Positions 34,952 through 44,689 of a DNA stretch of 64,000 nt are shown here, one piece after another. Source of the DNA: Exiguobacterium aurantiacum DSM 6208 (GTDB lineage Bacteria > Bacillota > Bacilli > Exiguobacteriales > Exiguobacteriaceae); NCBI RefSeq assembly GCF_000702585.1, contig NZ_JNIQ01000001.1, positions 2,636,001 to 2,700,000 on the forward strand, written 5' to 3'. Positions within the stretch are counted from its first letter, which is position 1; every line of letters starts with the position of its first letter. The notes beneath the pieces were generated by a model. That model saw only the letters and a program-made list of their open reading frames with translations. It ran no database searches and had not been told where the DNA came from. A program made the translations under genes and the position numbers.

Positions 34952-35800
34952 TTGACTACGTTTGAACGTATTAAATCGATTTTCCCGACCGTTGTCCATC
35001 GGTCGGAGGACGCATCCGGTGAATATGCCTGGTACCAAGCCCATGATGGGACGGTGTTCGGCCTCCCTAAAATGGAACTGACCGAGCGCGAGCGACGGCT
35101 CATCTCGTTGTGGGCGACCCCGTTCGTCACATCGCTCGATTCGGTCCAAGCGTTGTGGCATGGGCGATTGTTCGATGACTCGTTCCGGATCGAGCGTCCG
35201 TTCCGGCTGTCGTCGCTCGCCCTTCATCACCAAGAGCCTGAAGCGCTCGAGACGTTCGTCGACGTGCTCCGTGACTTCATGCCGTCTGCGATCATCATCG
35301 TCATGACAGAGCGTCACATCGAAATACTCGAGACGGAAGCGCTCGTCGAGATGGCAGAATTCGAAGACGTCCTGCGCGCCATCGCTGGTGACTTTTATGT
35401 CGAAGCGAGCGTCGTCTATAGCGAGCGACCGCTCGGCACGCTAGCCACGCTTTACGCGGAACATCAAGTGTTGCTTCCGCTCGCGAAACGCTCTATTAAA
35501 GCTTACCCTGCTAGTCAATTATTATACCATTATTTGTTACAAGACCATGAGTCTTTTGCCGCCCGGCTCCGCCTGACCGAGGCGACGTATACAGCACTCG
35601 ATGCGACGGCGCGGGAATTGCTCGAGGCGCTGTTCACTCATACGCTGAACGTCTCCCATACCGCCAAGGCACTCTTCATGCATCGGAACACGCTCAACTA
35701 TCGGCTCGACCGACTCTACGAGGCGACCGGTTATGACGCGCGCCAGTTCCATGATGCGAGTCTGCTCCAACTGATTGTCACGTTGCACAAATCTGAGTAA
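34952..35800 (+). CDS. PucR-type helix-turn-helix regulator
   Basis: A ~282-residue protein with a C-terminal PucR/CdaR HTH domain: LLEALFTHTLNVSHTAKALFMHRNTLNYRLDRLYEATGYDARQFHDASLLQLIV (about 228-280). The N-terminal two thirds have no clear effector domain. Such proteins usually activate purine, sugar-acid or amino-acid catabolic genes. A TTG start at 34952 is likely (GAGGTG 6-8 bases upstream); a GTG at 34943 overlaps that ribosome binding site. It lies directly before msmX and its cre sites, and its own target is unknown. Confidence 0.72.
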   Translation: MTTFERIKSIFPTVVHRSEDASGEYAWYQAHDGTVFGLPKMELTERERRLISLWATPFVTSLDSVQALWHGRLFDDSFRIERPFRLSSLALHHQEPEALETFVDVLRDFMPSAIIIVMTERHIEILETEALVEMAEFEDVLRAIAGDFYVEASVVYSERPLGTLATLYAEHQVLLPLAKRSIKAYPASQLLYHYLLQDHESFAARLRLTEATYTALDATARELLEALFTHTLNVSHTAKALFMHRNTLNYRLDRLYEATGYDARQFHDASLLQLIVTLHKSE

Positions 35801-35829
35801 TCGTTTTTGTGCAACGTGTCCATATTCAA

Positions 35830-35871
35830 TGCAAGCGGTTTCATCGTATAATCGTTCTTGTAAGCGCTATT
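35830..35871. promoter_or_regulatory. promoter with two cre-like sites upstream of msmX
   Basis: TGCAAGCGGTTTCA (35830-35843) fits the cre consensus fully. TATAAT follows at 35847-35852, and TGTAAGCGCTATTA (35859-35872) fits with one mismatch. The two boxes straddle the -10, an arrangement suited to strong CcpA repression. Confidence 0.65.
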
Positions 35872-35903
35872 ATACAAGAGCACATTCTCAGGAGGCTAAC
35901 GAC

Positions 35904-37004
<1,101 letters not shown>

Positions 37005-37013
37005 AACTAATCT

Positions 37014-37054
37014 AAAAAAGAAGTGAACCGCTAATGTGGTTTCACTTCTTTTTT
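37014..37054 (+). terminator. terminator of msmX
   Basis: AAGAAGTGAAACCA/TGGTTTCACTTCTT-type stem with TTTTTT. Confidence 0.82.
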
Positions 37055-37147
37055 ATTTCATACTGTTGAAAATATATTTACTTTGACTGAATCGCTCCTT
37101 TATATTTTTCAAAAGGAATCTGTATGTGAATAGAAAGGAAACGTGTG

Positions 37148-37987
37148 ATGAGTTTTTTAAAAGATCGAGATGTTATGTTAGTCACAATGCACCAAAAAGA
37201 AAAAGTTATAAAGCCCCTTCTTGAAGAACAGCTAGGATGCCGCTTACATGTAAATCAATTTGATACCGACCAGTTCGGAACATTTACTAGAGAGATAGGT
37301 CGGCAAGACTCACAACTCGAAACAGCACGAAAAAAAGCAAATATGGTCATACAGCTGTCAAACCTACATGTTGGAATAGCCAGTGAAGGTACATTCGGAT
37401 TTCATCCTCTTGCCCCTATTCCATGGAACACTGAATTGGTGTTACTAAAAGATTATGAGCGAAATATTGAATTACAAGGTTATTACGAAGGAATCGATAC
37501 AAATTTTAATCATACCGTCGTTCAAAACTATTCTTCCGCGCTTCAGTTCGTGAATGAAGTTGGGTTTCCAGACCATCACGTAATCCTCCGACCAGATGAT
37601 GAACACTCTTCCGTTATATTAAAAAATATTGCGGATGAATCATCGCTGCAGGAAGCTTTTACGTATTGCTTAAACAAATCGACGAATCGACAAGTTTTTA
37701 TAGAGACGGACATGCGGGCATACGCCAATCCAACCCGCATGAAAAATATTGAGATGGCGACAAGAAAACTAATTGAACAAGCAAATTCATTATGCCCAAA
37801 ATGTGAAACACCGGGTTTCCGTGTCGTACGAAAAGTACCTGGGCGATTATGCGAGCAGTGTCATTCTCCTACTAAACAAATTGTGCGACACATCCACGCC
37901 TGCTCTACTTGTCACTATCAACTAACAGAATATCTTGATCCTGACGTATACGCCTCCCCGGCATACTGTGATTTTTGCAATCCATAA
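37148..37987 (+). CDS. DUF6671 protein with C-terminal zinc ribbons
   Basis: A 279-residue protein of the DUF6671 type as I recall it: MLVTMHQKEKVIKPLLEEQLGCRLHVNQFDTDQFGTFTREIGR, QLETARKKANM and ASEGTFGFHP. Four CxxC motifs follow in the last 75 residues (CPKC, CEQC, CSTC, CDFC), likely two zinc ribbons. The function is unknown. Base composition is visibly lower in GC (about 40%) than every neighbour, with A/T-ending codons, so recent gain is likely. AAAGGAA precedes the ATG at 37148. It is transcribed alone between msmX and the amino-acid ABC genes. Confidence 0.65.
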   Translation: MSFLKDRDVMLVTMHQKEKVIKPLLEEQLGCRLHVNQFDTDQFGTFTREIGRQDSQLETARKKANMVIQLSNLHVGIASEGTFGFHPLAPIPWNTELVLLKDYERNIELQGYYEGIDTNFNHTVVQNYSSALQFVNEVGFPDHHVILRPDDEHSSVILKNIADESSLQEAFTYCLNKSTNRQVFIETDMRAYANPTRMKNIEMATRKLIEQANSLCPKCETPGFRVVRKVPGRLCEQCHSPTKQIVRHIHACSTCHYQLTEYLDPDVYASPAYCDFCNP

Positions 37988-37990
37988 TAC

Positions 37991-38041
37991 AAAAAAGCAG
38001 TCATATCTCTCAACCGTAAGATGAGAAGTGACTGCTTTTTG
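37991..38041. terminator. bidirectional terminator
   Basis: AAAAAGCAGTCA ... TGACTGCTTTTT hairpin between the DUF6671 gene and the converging permease gene. Confidence 0.82.
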
Positions 38042-38044
38042 TGC

Positions 38045-38695
38045 TTAACGAACCGCATAGCGACGTTCGAGACGATGCTGTCCCGCTTGAATGAGCGTCG
38101 ACAAAATCCAATAAATCGTTGCCGAGAACAACAGGAGCGGCATGACGAGATACGTCGTCGCGGCGATTTGGTCCGAGACGTATGTCAATTCTTGAACCGC
38201 GATGACCGAACCGAGCGATGTCGATTTGATGATGTCGATCACCGAGTTCGAGACAGGTGGAATCGCACGCGACAAGGCTTGTGGGAAGATGATGTCTTTG
38301 AATCGTTTCCCACGCGGAATGCCGAGGGCGACACTCGCCTCGACTTGCCCTTTGTCGACCGAATGGATGGCGGCACGGAACGCTTCCGAGATATACGCCG
38401 CGAAGTGGAGGCCGAGTCCATAGATGAGCGCCTGCATGCCGCTCAACTGGACGAAGCCCGTCAACCCGACGTAAAGAATGAGCAATTGTAACAAGAGCGG
38501 GGTCCCGCGGAAGAACGAGATGTACAACCGCGTGAACCACCGGACAGGTTTGATGGGACTACTATGAAGCAACGCAATGATCAGACCGAGTACCAATGCA
38601 AGCAGAATCGATAGCACACTGGCGATCAACGTCAATTGCACGGCTTCAAGATAGACCGAACGGTTATCGATGACGGTCGTGATCAGTTCATTCAT
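38045..38695 (-). CDS. amino acid ABC transporter permease
   Basis: A 216-residue His/Glu/Gln/Arg/opine-type permease with five TM helices and the EAA loop EAFRAAIHSVDKGQVEASVALGIPRGKRFKDIIFPQALSRAIPP (about 104-147). FFRGTPLLLQLL is typical of the family. It works with the upstream binding protein, with which it overlaps by 4 bases. No ATPase follows; the operon ends at the terminator 37991-38041, so an ATPase must come from elsewhere. Substrate (polar amino acid or cystine) not decided. Confidence 0.88.
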   Translation of the reverse strand: MNELITTVIDNRSVYLEAVQLTLIASVLSILLALVLGLIIALLHSSPIKPVRWFTRLYISFFRGTPLLLQLLILYVGLTGFVQLSGMQALIYGLGLHFAAYISEAFRAAIHSVDKGQVEASVALGIPRGKRFKDIIFPQALSRAIPPVSNSVIDIIKSTSLGSVIAVQELTYVSDQIAATTYLVMPLLLFSATIYWILSTLIQAGQHRLERRYAVR

Positions 38696-39450
38696 TGACT
38701 GATGTCCTCACCGAAGTACTTCTCTCCGATTTCCTCCATCGTGCCGTCTTCTTTCATTTCAGCGAGCGCTTCGTTCAAGCCTTCGAGCACGTCTGAGTCT
38801 TGACGAGCCATAAAGCCGGCTTGACTCTGGTTGAAGACGTCACCGACTGCTTTCACGTCGTAGCCCGTCTTCTCAAGCTCTGTCAAGATGAAGAGACGGT
38901 CGTTCAAGGCTGCGTCGAGGCGACCGACTTGAAGGTCTTGGAGCACTTGGTTCGCACCTTTGTAGAACTTCACTTCAGCGCCGGCTTCTTCAGCCATCTG
39001 TGCGTACACAGATCCTTGCGTCGAGCCGACGACTTTTCCGTCGAGGTCGTCGATGCCTTGGATGTCTTCGTTGTCTGATCCGACGATGACTTGGGCGCCT
39101 GAGATCGCATACGGGTCAGAGAACGCGTACTTCTCTTGACGCTCTGGCGTGATGCTCATTTGGTTGGCAATCAAGTCGATGCGTTCCGCGTCGAGTGCCG
39201 GGACGAGTCCTTTAAAGTCCATCGCTTCAAATTCGAGCGTGTAACCGGCACGTTCTGCCGCTTCGTTCAACACGTCGATGTCGTACCCTGTGAGTTCACC
39301 TTTATCTTTGTACGTGAACGGTGGGTATGTCGCTTCTGTCCCGACCGTGATGACCGTCTCTTCCGAACCGCTGTTCGTCTCTGAGCCGCAAGCTGCGAGC
39401 ACCCCGAATGATGCGCCGATTGCGAGTACAGCCGTTAATGATTTTTTCAT
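38692..39450 (-). CDS. amino acid ABC transporter substrate-binding lipoprotein
   Basis: A 252-residue family 3 solute-binding protein. The signal peptide has a lipobox LAAC (Cys at about residue 20), then GTEATYPPFTYKDKGELTGYDIDVLNEAAERAGYTLEFEAMDFKGLVPALDAERIDLIANQMSITPER, standard for polar amino acid binding (Arg in SITPER contacts the carboxylate). The start at 39450 follows GGCGGAAT; the ORF extends 9 codons further without support. The ligand could be cystine, given resemblance to TcyA/TcyJ-type proteins, but this is a guess. Confidence 0.88.
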   Translation of the reverse strand: MKKSLTAVLAIGASFGVLAACGSETNSGSEETVITVGTEATYPPFTYKDKGELTGYDIDVLNEAAERAGYTLEFEAMDFKGLVPALDAERIDLIANQMSITPERQEKYAFSDPYAISGAQVIVGSDNEDIQGIDDLDGKVVGSTQGSVYAQMAEEAGAEVKFYKGANQVLQDLQVGRLDAALNDRLFILTELEKTGYDVKAVGDVFNQSQAGFMARQDSDVLEGLNEALAEMKEDGTMEEIGEKYFGEDISQ

Positions 39451-39537
39451 ATAAATTCCGCCTTCCTGATAATCCATATTCGATTACATGGTTTTAAACA
39501 ATATACTCATCATACTGACGGGGGCATACGTTGTCAA

Positions 39538-39571
39538 ACAAAAACCACCACCCTCGTCAGGGCAGTGGTCA
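39538..39571 (-). terminator. terminator of pgcA
   Basis: CCACTGCCCT-GACG-AGGGTGGTGG followed by TTTTTG on the minus strand. Confidence 0.85.
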
Positions 39572-39575
39572 TCCA

Positions 39576-41303
39576 TCAATCGATCGCTTTCGCTTGCTTC
39601 ATCACATCGCGTTCAATCGCTTCACGTTTTGCGGTCGTCTTCTCGGCACTATCCGCGTGAACGCTGAAATAGAACTTGATTTTCGGTTCGGTCCCAGATG
39701 GGCGGAGGCAGAACCATGAGCCATCCTCAAAGATGAATTTGAGCACGTTCGAAGACGGCAAGTCGATCGCCTCCGACTCGTTTTGGCGAAGATCGGTCGC
39801 GACTTGTTTCTTATAGTCTTCGAAACGGACGACTTCGTAACCACCGACTTCTTGCGGCGGGTTCGCTCGGAACGCTTCCATCATCCGGCCGATTTGCTCA
39901 AGTCCAGCTTTCCCTTTGAGCGTCATCGACTGGAGCGACTCCTCATAGAAGCCATACTTCTCATAGACGGCTTGGAGCGCGTCGTAAAGGGTGCGTCCGT
40001 GCTGTTTATGGAAGGCTGCCATCTCCGCTCCAAGAAGACACGCCTGAACGGCATCTTTATCGCGACAGAAATCACCGATCAAATAACCGTAGCTCTCTTC
40101 GTAACCGAACAAGAACTCGTATTCTCCTGACTCCTCGTACTGCTTGATTTTCTCCCCGATAAATTTGAAGCCGGTGAGCGTGTTCTCAAGATGGACACCG
40201 TACGCCTTCGCGATGGCCGCCCCGAGTTCAGACGTGACGATCGTCTTGGCGACAAACCCATTCGTCGGGAGCGTACCGGTCTCCACTTTTTGTGACAAAA
40301 TGTAGTCCATGAGGAGCGCACCCGTCTGGTTGCCCGTTAAGACGAACCATTCGCCATTCCGATCACGGACCGTGAAGCCGACGCGGTCGGCATCCGGGTC
40401 CGTCGCCATTAAAAGATCAGCCTCGACGCGGTCACCGTATTGCATGGCGAGCTCGAACGCGGCCCGTTCTTCCGGGTTCGGGTAACTGACCGTTGGGAAC
40501 GCGCCGTCTGGCTCGGCTTGTTCTTCAACGATTGTCACGTGCTCGAAGCCATACGCCTTGAGCCCTTCCATGACGGGACGACGGCCGGTGCCGTGGAGTG
40601 GTGAAAAGACGATTTTGAGCGGATCTCCTTGGACGTCGTGATGGATGCGAATCGACTGTAACGCGTCCATATAGGCCGCGTCGACGGATGAATCGACCGT
40701 CACGAGCGTGCCGTCTGAACGAAGGCTCGCCTCTTCTTTCACTTCAATCAACAGTTCGTCTTCAATCGCATTGACGTATGAGACGAGTTCGTCGGCTTCT
40801 GCCGGCGGCAACTGTCCGCCGTCCGCACCGTATACTTTGAAACCATTGTATTCTGGAGGATTGTGGCTCGCCGTAATGACGATCCCACCAAAGGCGTTCA
40901 AGTGACGCACCGCGAACGATAGCTCTGGCGTCGCTCGGAGGCTCGGGAACAAGTACGTCTTAATCCCGTTCGAAGCGAGCGTCCGTGCCGCCTCGAGCGC
41001 GAACTCTGGTGAGAAGTGACGGGAGTCGTGCGCGATGACGACACCGTGACGTTTCGCCTCTTCGCCAGAAGCGGCGATGAAATCGGCGAACCCTTTTGAA
41101 GCTTTCCGAATCGTATAGATGTTCATCCGATTGGCCCCAGGCCCGATTTCGCCGCGCATTCCGCCCGTCCCGAATTCGAGCGTCTTATAGAAGGCGTCTT
41201 CGAGTGACGTATCATCTTTCGCCATCTCCTCGAGCTCGACCCGAAGATGCGGCTCGAGCGCCTCGTGTTGTTTCCACCGTTCATACGTTTGTTGCCATGC
41301 CAT
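39576..41303 (-). CDS. pgcA: phospho-sugar mutase (alpha-phosphoglucomutase)
   Basis: A 575-residue alpha-D-phosphohexomutase. The active-site phosphoserine is in TASHNPPEYNGFKVYGADGGQL (about residues 140-160), the metal loop in DPDADRVGF (about 300), the sugar loop GYEESYGYLIGD, and the phosphate loop RPSGTEPKIKFY near the C-terminus. It interconverts glucose-6-P and glucose-1-P, supplying UDP-glucose for lipoteichoic acid and, with glgC nearby, glycogen. The start at 41303 follows AAAGGGGAA. It stands alone on its transcript. Confidence 0.92.
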   Translation of the reverse strand: MAWQQTYERWKQHEALEPHLRVELEEMAKDDTSLEDAFYKTLEFGTGGMRGEIGPGANRMNIYTIRKASKGFADFIAASGEEAKRHGVVIAHDSRHFSPEFALEAARTLASNGIKTYLFPSLRATPELSFAVRHLNAFGGIVITASHNPPEYNGFKVYGADGGQLPPAEADELVSYVNAIEDELLIEVKEEASLRSDGTLVTVDSSVDAAYMDALQSIRIHHDVQGDPLKIVFSPLHGTGRRPVMEGLKAYGFEHVTIVEEQAEPDGAFPTVSYPNPEERAAFELAMQYGDRVEADLLMATDPDADRVGFTVRDRNGEWFVLTGNQTGALLMDYILSQKVETGTLPTNGFVAKTIVTSELGAAIAKAYGVHLENTLTGFKFIGEKIKQYEESGEYEFLFGYEESYGYLIGDFCRDKDAVQACLLGAEMAAFHKQHGRTLYDALQAVYEKYGFYEESLQSMTLKGKAGLEQIGRMMEAFRANPPQEVGGYEVVRFEDYKKQVATDLRQNESEAIDLPSSNVLKFIFEDGSWFCLRPSGTEPKIKFYFSVHADSAEKTTAKREAIERDVMKQAKAID

Positions 41304-41401
41304 GGTTAGTTCCCCTTTCGACATTTAAAATTCAATCGAAGTACTCGCCAATTTGTTCCATCTTGTATAGGATGGAAGTAACGAAACTTCGAGGTGATTC
41401 T

Positions 41402-42217
41402 ATGTTCCCAACTATGCGTGCCCAAGAATTGAAACAGATCGTCCATACGGATTCGATTCGCTTTATCGATTGCCGCTATTCCCTGAACGACGCTTCCTAC
41501 GGGAAGTACGTGTATCGTCAAGGCCATCTCCCGAACGCGGTCTTTCTCGATTTGATGGAAGACTTGTCTGGTCCCGTTGAAGAGCACGGCGGCCGCCACC
41601 CGCTTCCTTCGAAAGAAGCATGGACGGCGACGCTCCGTCGCATCGGGATTCAAGAAGACGATTTGATTATCATTTACGACGACGGGTTCCCATACGCCGC
41701 GCGCGCCTGGTGGCTCTTCAAATGGGCTGGACATGAGCGCGTCGTTGTGCTCGAAGGCGGGATTCAAGCCGGTATCACATACTGCGGCGAGACGACGACA
41801 GAGATCCCGAACTATCCGGCGTCTGACTACGTCCCTCAATTCCAAGACGAGATGATTGCCACGATCGAAGACGTGAAGGCTGCACGTACGGCAGAGCTGT
41901 ATGACTCCCGCACGGCCGACCGTTTCGACGGCAGCCACGAACCGATTGACCACAAGGCAGGACATATTCCGAACGCTCTCCTCTGTTCATATGCTGACGC
42001 CGTCACGGATCTCGGCACGTTGCAAGACTTTCATGATTTGAAAGAGCTTTACGTTGACGTGCTCGATGTCCCGAACCCAATCTTTTACTGCGGGAGCGGG
42101 GTCACCGCCTGTGTCAACATCTTAGCGTTACACGCCCTCGGCAAAGATGATGTCCGTCTTTACCCCGGCTCTTATTCTGACTGGATCTCTTATCCAGAAA
42201 ACGAGGTCCACCCATAA
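41402..42217 (+). CDS. sulfurtransferase with two rhodanese domains
   Basis: A 271-residue thiosulfate/3-mercaptopyruvate sulfurtransferase. Domain 1 (~1-130) contains RFIDCRYSLNDASYGKYVYRQGHLPNAVFLDL; domain 2 (~140-271) has the active-site loop CGSGVTAC with the catalytic Cys in FYCGSG. The CGSGVTA loop matches the mercaptopyruvate-type more than the rhodanese CRKGVTA loop. It moves sulfane sulfur to thiols or cyanide; the cellular role is unclear. GAGGTGATTCT precedes the ATG at 41402; longer starts lack support. Confidence 0.88.
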   Translation: MFPTMRAQELKQIVHTDSIRFIDCRYSLNDASYGKYVYRQGHLPNAVFLDLMEDLSGPVEEHGGRHPLPSKEAWTATLRRIGIQEDDLIIIYDDGFPYAARAWWLFKWAGHERVVVLEGGIQAGITYCGETTTEIPNYPASDYVPQFQDEMIATIEDVKAARTAELYDSRTADRFDGSHEPIDHKAGHIPNALLCSYADAVTDLGTLQDFHDLKELYVDVLDVPNPIFYCGSGVTACVNILALHALGKDDVRLYPGSYSDWISYPENEVHP

Positions 42218-42237
42218 CGGGTGGATCTCGTTTTTTA
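42198..42237. terminator. bidirectional terminator
   Basis: AACGAGGTCCACCC-ATAAC-GGGTGGATCTCGTT with TTTTTT, overlapping the stop of the sulfurtransferase and of glgP. Confidence 0.88.
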
Positions 42238-44667
42238 TTTCACGCTCGTCGGTTTGATGTTCCAAACCGCGTTCGCGTATTCCGTGATGGTCCGGTCGCT
42301 CGAGAAGATTCCCGATTTGGCCGTGTTGACGATTGAACTCTCGGCCCAACGCGCCTTATCGGCGAACACTTCCCCGGCCCGACGCTGTGCCTGCATATAG
42401 GAGGCGAAGTCTTTCAAGACGAGGAAATCGTCGTTGTAGACGAGCAGCGAATCAAAGATCGCCTGGAATTGATACTCACCGACCTTATCGAACGTTCCGT
42501 TGACGAGACCGTCGACGACATCACGTATTTCTTGGTTCGCATGATAGATGTCCGCCGCATGATAACCGCCGAACTTCTTGTAGTTCATGACTTCTTGCGG
42601 CGTCAAGCCGAAGATGAAGATATGGTCATCTCCGACCGCATCTCGAATCTCGATGTTCGCCCCATCGAGCGTCCCGATCGTGAGCGCACCGTTCATCATG
42701 AACTTCATGTTGCCGGTCCCTGACGCTTCGTAGCTCGCCGTCGAGATTTGCTCGCTCACATCAGAGCCTGGGAAGATTCGTTCTGCCATGGAGACGCGAT
42801 AGTTCTCAAGGAAGACGATCTTAATGAACTGGCTCGCCCGTTTATCGTGATTGATCATCGTCGCGAGAGCGTTGATGTAACGGATGACTTCTTTCGCATA
42901 GTAGTATCCAGGTGCCGCTTTCGCACCGAAGATGAACGTCCGCGGTACCATCGTGAACGTCGGGTCCGCTTTGATTTTTTGATAGAGGGCATGAATGTGA
43001 AGCGCATTCATAAGCTGACGCTTGTAGGCGTGCAGCCGTTTCACTTGAACGTCAAAAATCGAGTTCGGATCGACGGTGATGCCCGTCTCGTCTTGAATGT
43101 ATGACGCCAAATCGAGTTTGTTCTGTTGCTTCACGTCCATGACCTGTTCTTGGAAGCTCGCGTCTTTCGAGAAGCCCATCAACTTCTCTAAGTCGTTCGG
43201 ATGTTCAATCCACGATGGGCCGACCGCGTCCGTGATCAAGTTCGAGAGGCGCGGGTTGGACTTGAGTAACCAACGACGGTGCGTGATCCCGTTCGTCTTG
43301 TTGTTGAAGCGAAGCGGGAACATCTCGTACAAATGACGCATCTCGCGTTGCTTCAATATATCGGTATGGATTTGGGCGACACCGTTCGTCGAGTGTGAAC
43401 CGACGACAGCCAAGTTCGCCATATTGATGTGCGCGTTCGAGACGATGGCGATATCCCCCATATGCGGCTCGAGGTGCGGGTAGTTGACGAGCACGTCGCG
43501 ACAGAAACGGCGGTTGATTTCTTCAATGATCTGATAGATGCGCGGCAATAACCGTTCATACATCTCGACCGGCCACTTCTCAAGCGCTTCGGCGAGAAGT
43601 GTATGGTTCGTGAACGACATGACACTTTTCGTCACACGCCATGCTTCTTCCCATCCATAGCCGTGCTCATCCATCAAGATGCGCATTAATTCTGGAATCG
43701 CGACGACCGGGTGCGTGTCGTTGATGTGGACGGCGTAATGGTCACCTAGATGTTTAAGCGATTTGTTATGACGGAGATATGAGGCAATCATCGATTGGAT
43801 GCCCGCCGACACGAAGAAGTATTGTTGTTTCAGGCGCAGCACTTTTCCTTCGTACGTCGTGTCATCCGGATAAAGGAATTCAGAAATCGTCGCAATCGAC
43901 TGCTTATATTTGAGCAAGTCTTTGTATGACCCTTTCGTCCGTTCCATATACTCCTCATCGTCGTAAGGCGATTCGGCGTTCCATAGACGGAGCGTGTTGA
44001 CGACATCATTTTTGTAACCGATGACCGGCATATCGTACGGGACGGCCCGGACGACTTCGTCCGGATGATGGACGACACGCAGACGGTCGCCGATTTGTCT
44101 CATTTCAATCCAGCCGCCGAAGTTGACGTCGATCGCACGATCGGCACGGCGCGTCTCCCACATATTGCCGTCTCGAAGCCAATTGTCCGGGAGTTCGACT
44201 TGATAGCCGTCGACGATCTTTTGTTTGAAGAGGCCATAGCGGTAACGAATCCCGTTCCCATGCCCTGGCAAGCTGAGTGCGGCGAGCGAGTCAAGGAAGC
44301 AAGCGGCCAATCGACCGAGGCCCCCGTTCCCAAGGCCCGGTTCCGGCTCGAACTCGGTGATTTCCGTGAAATCAAATCCGAGCTCCTCGAGCCCTTCTTG
44401 GACGACTTCTAACACATCCATGCTGAGCAAGTTGTTGTATAAAAAACGCCCCAACAAAAACTCAAGCGAGAAATAGATGACTTGCTTACTTTGCTTCTCT
44501 TCTTGCTTGTCGCGCGTGTTAATCCACTTCGGGATTGCCTGCTCACGCACTATCGTAGCCAACGTCTGATACACTTCCTGCTCGGTCCCTTCCTTGAACG
44601 ATTTCCCGTTTAAGGCGACGAATCGGTCTTTGAACAAAGTGACGAAGCTCTGTTTGTCTGTGAACAT
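42235..44667 (-). CDS. glgP: glycogen phosphorylase
   Basis: An 810-residue GT35 phosphorylase that releases glucose-1-phosphate from alpha-1,4 glucans. The glucan and phosphate sites include GLGNGGLGRLAACFLDSLA (about 100-120) and NKTNGITHRRWL, with the PLP-lysine site EASGTGNMKFMMNGALTIGTLDGANIEI near 650-675. The start at 44667 is chosen: AAGGAG lies 10 bases upstream and the gap to glgA is 22 bases; the longer ORF start at 44715 overlaps glgA. It is last in the glgC-glgD-glgA-glgP operon. Confidence 0.94.
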   Translation of the reverse strand: MFTDKQSFVTLFKDRFVALNGKSFKEGTEQEVYQTLATIVREQAIPKWINTRDKQEEKQSKQVIYFSLEFLLGRFLYNNLLSMDVLEVVQEGLEELGFDFTEITEFEPEPGLGNGGLGRLAACFLDSLAALSLPGHGNGIRYRYGLFKQKIVDGYQVELPDNWLRDGNMWETRRADRAIDVNFGGWIEMRQIGDRLRVVHHPDEVVRAVPYDMPVIGYKNDVVNTLRLWNAESPYDDEEYMERTKGSYKDLLKYKQSIATISEFLYPDDTTYEGKVLRLKQQYFFVSAGIQSMIASYLRHNKSLKHLGDHYAVHINDTHPVVAIPELMRILMDEHGYGWEEAWRVTKSVMSFTNHTLLAEALEKWPVEMYERLLPRIYQIIEEINRRFCRDVLVNYPHLEPHMGDIAIVSNAHINMANLAVVGSHSTNGVAQIHTDILKQREMRHLYEMFPLRFNNKTNGITHRRWLLKSNPRLSNLITDAVGPSWIEHPNDLEKLMGFSKDASFQEQVMDVKQQNKLDLASYIQDETGITVDPNSIFDVQVKRLHAYKRQLMNALHIHALYQKIKADPTFTMVPRTFIFGAKAAPGYYYAKEVIRYINALATMINHDKRASQFIKIVFLENYRVSMAERIFPGSDVSEQISTASYEASGTGNMKFMMNGALTIGTLDGANIEIRDAVGDDHIFIFGLTPQEVMNYKKFGGYHAADIYHANQEIRDVVDGLVNGTFDKVGEYQFQAIFDSLLVYNDDFLVLKDFASYMQAQRRAGEVFADKARWAESSIVNTAKSGIFSSDRTITEYANAVWNIKPTSVK

Positions 44668-44689
44668 ATGTGTGTAAAACTCCTTCCAG

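Noticed and set aside
34901..35317. 5' extension of the yheB frame
   Set aside because: It overlaps the opposite PucR-like gene, lacks a ribosome binding site, and DUF445 proteins begin at the TTG at 34900.
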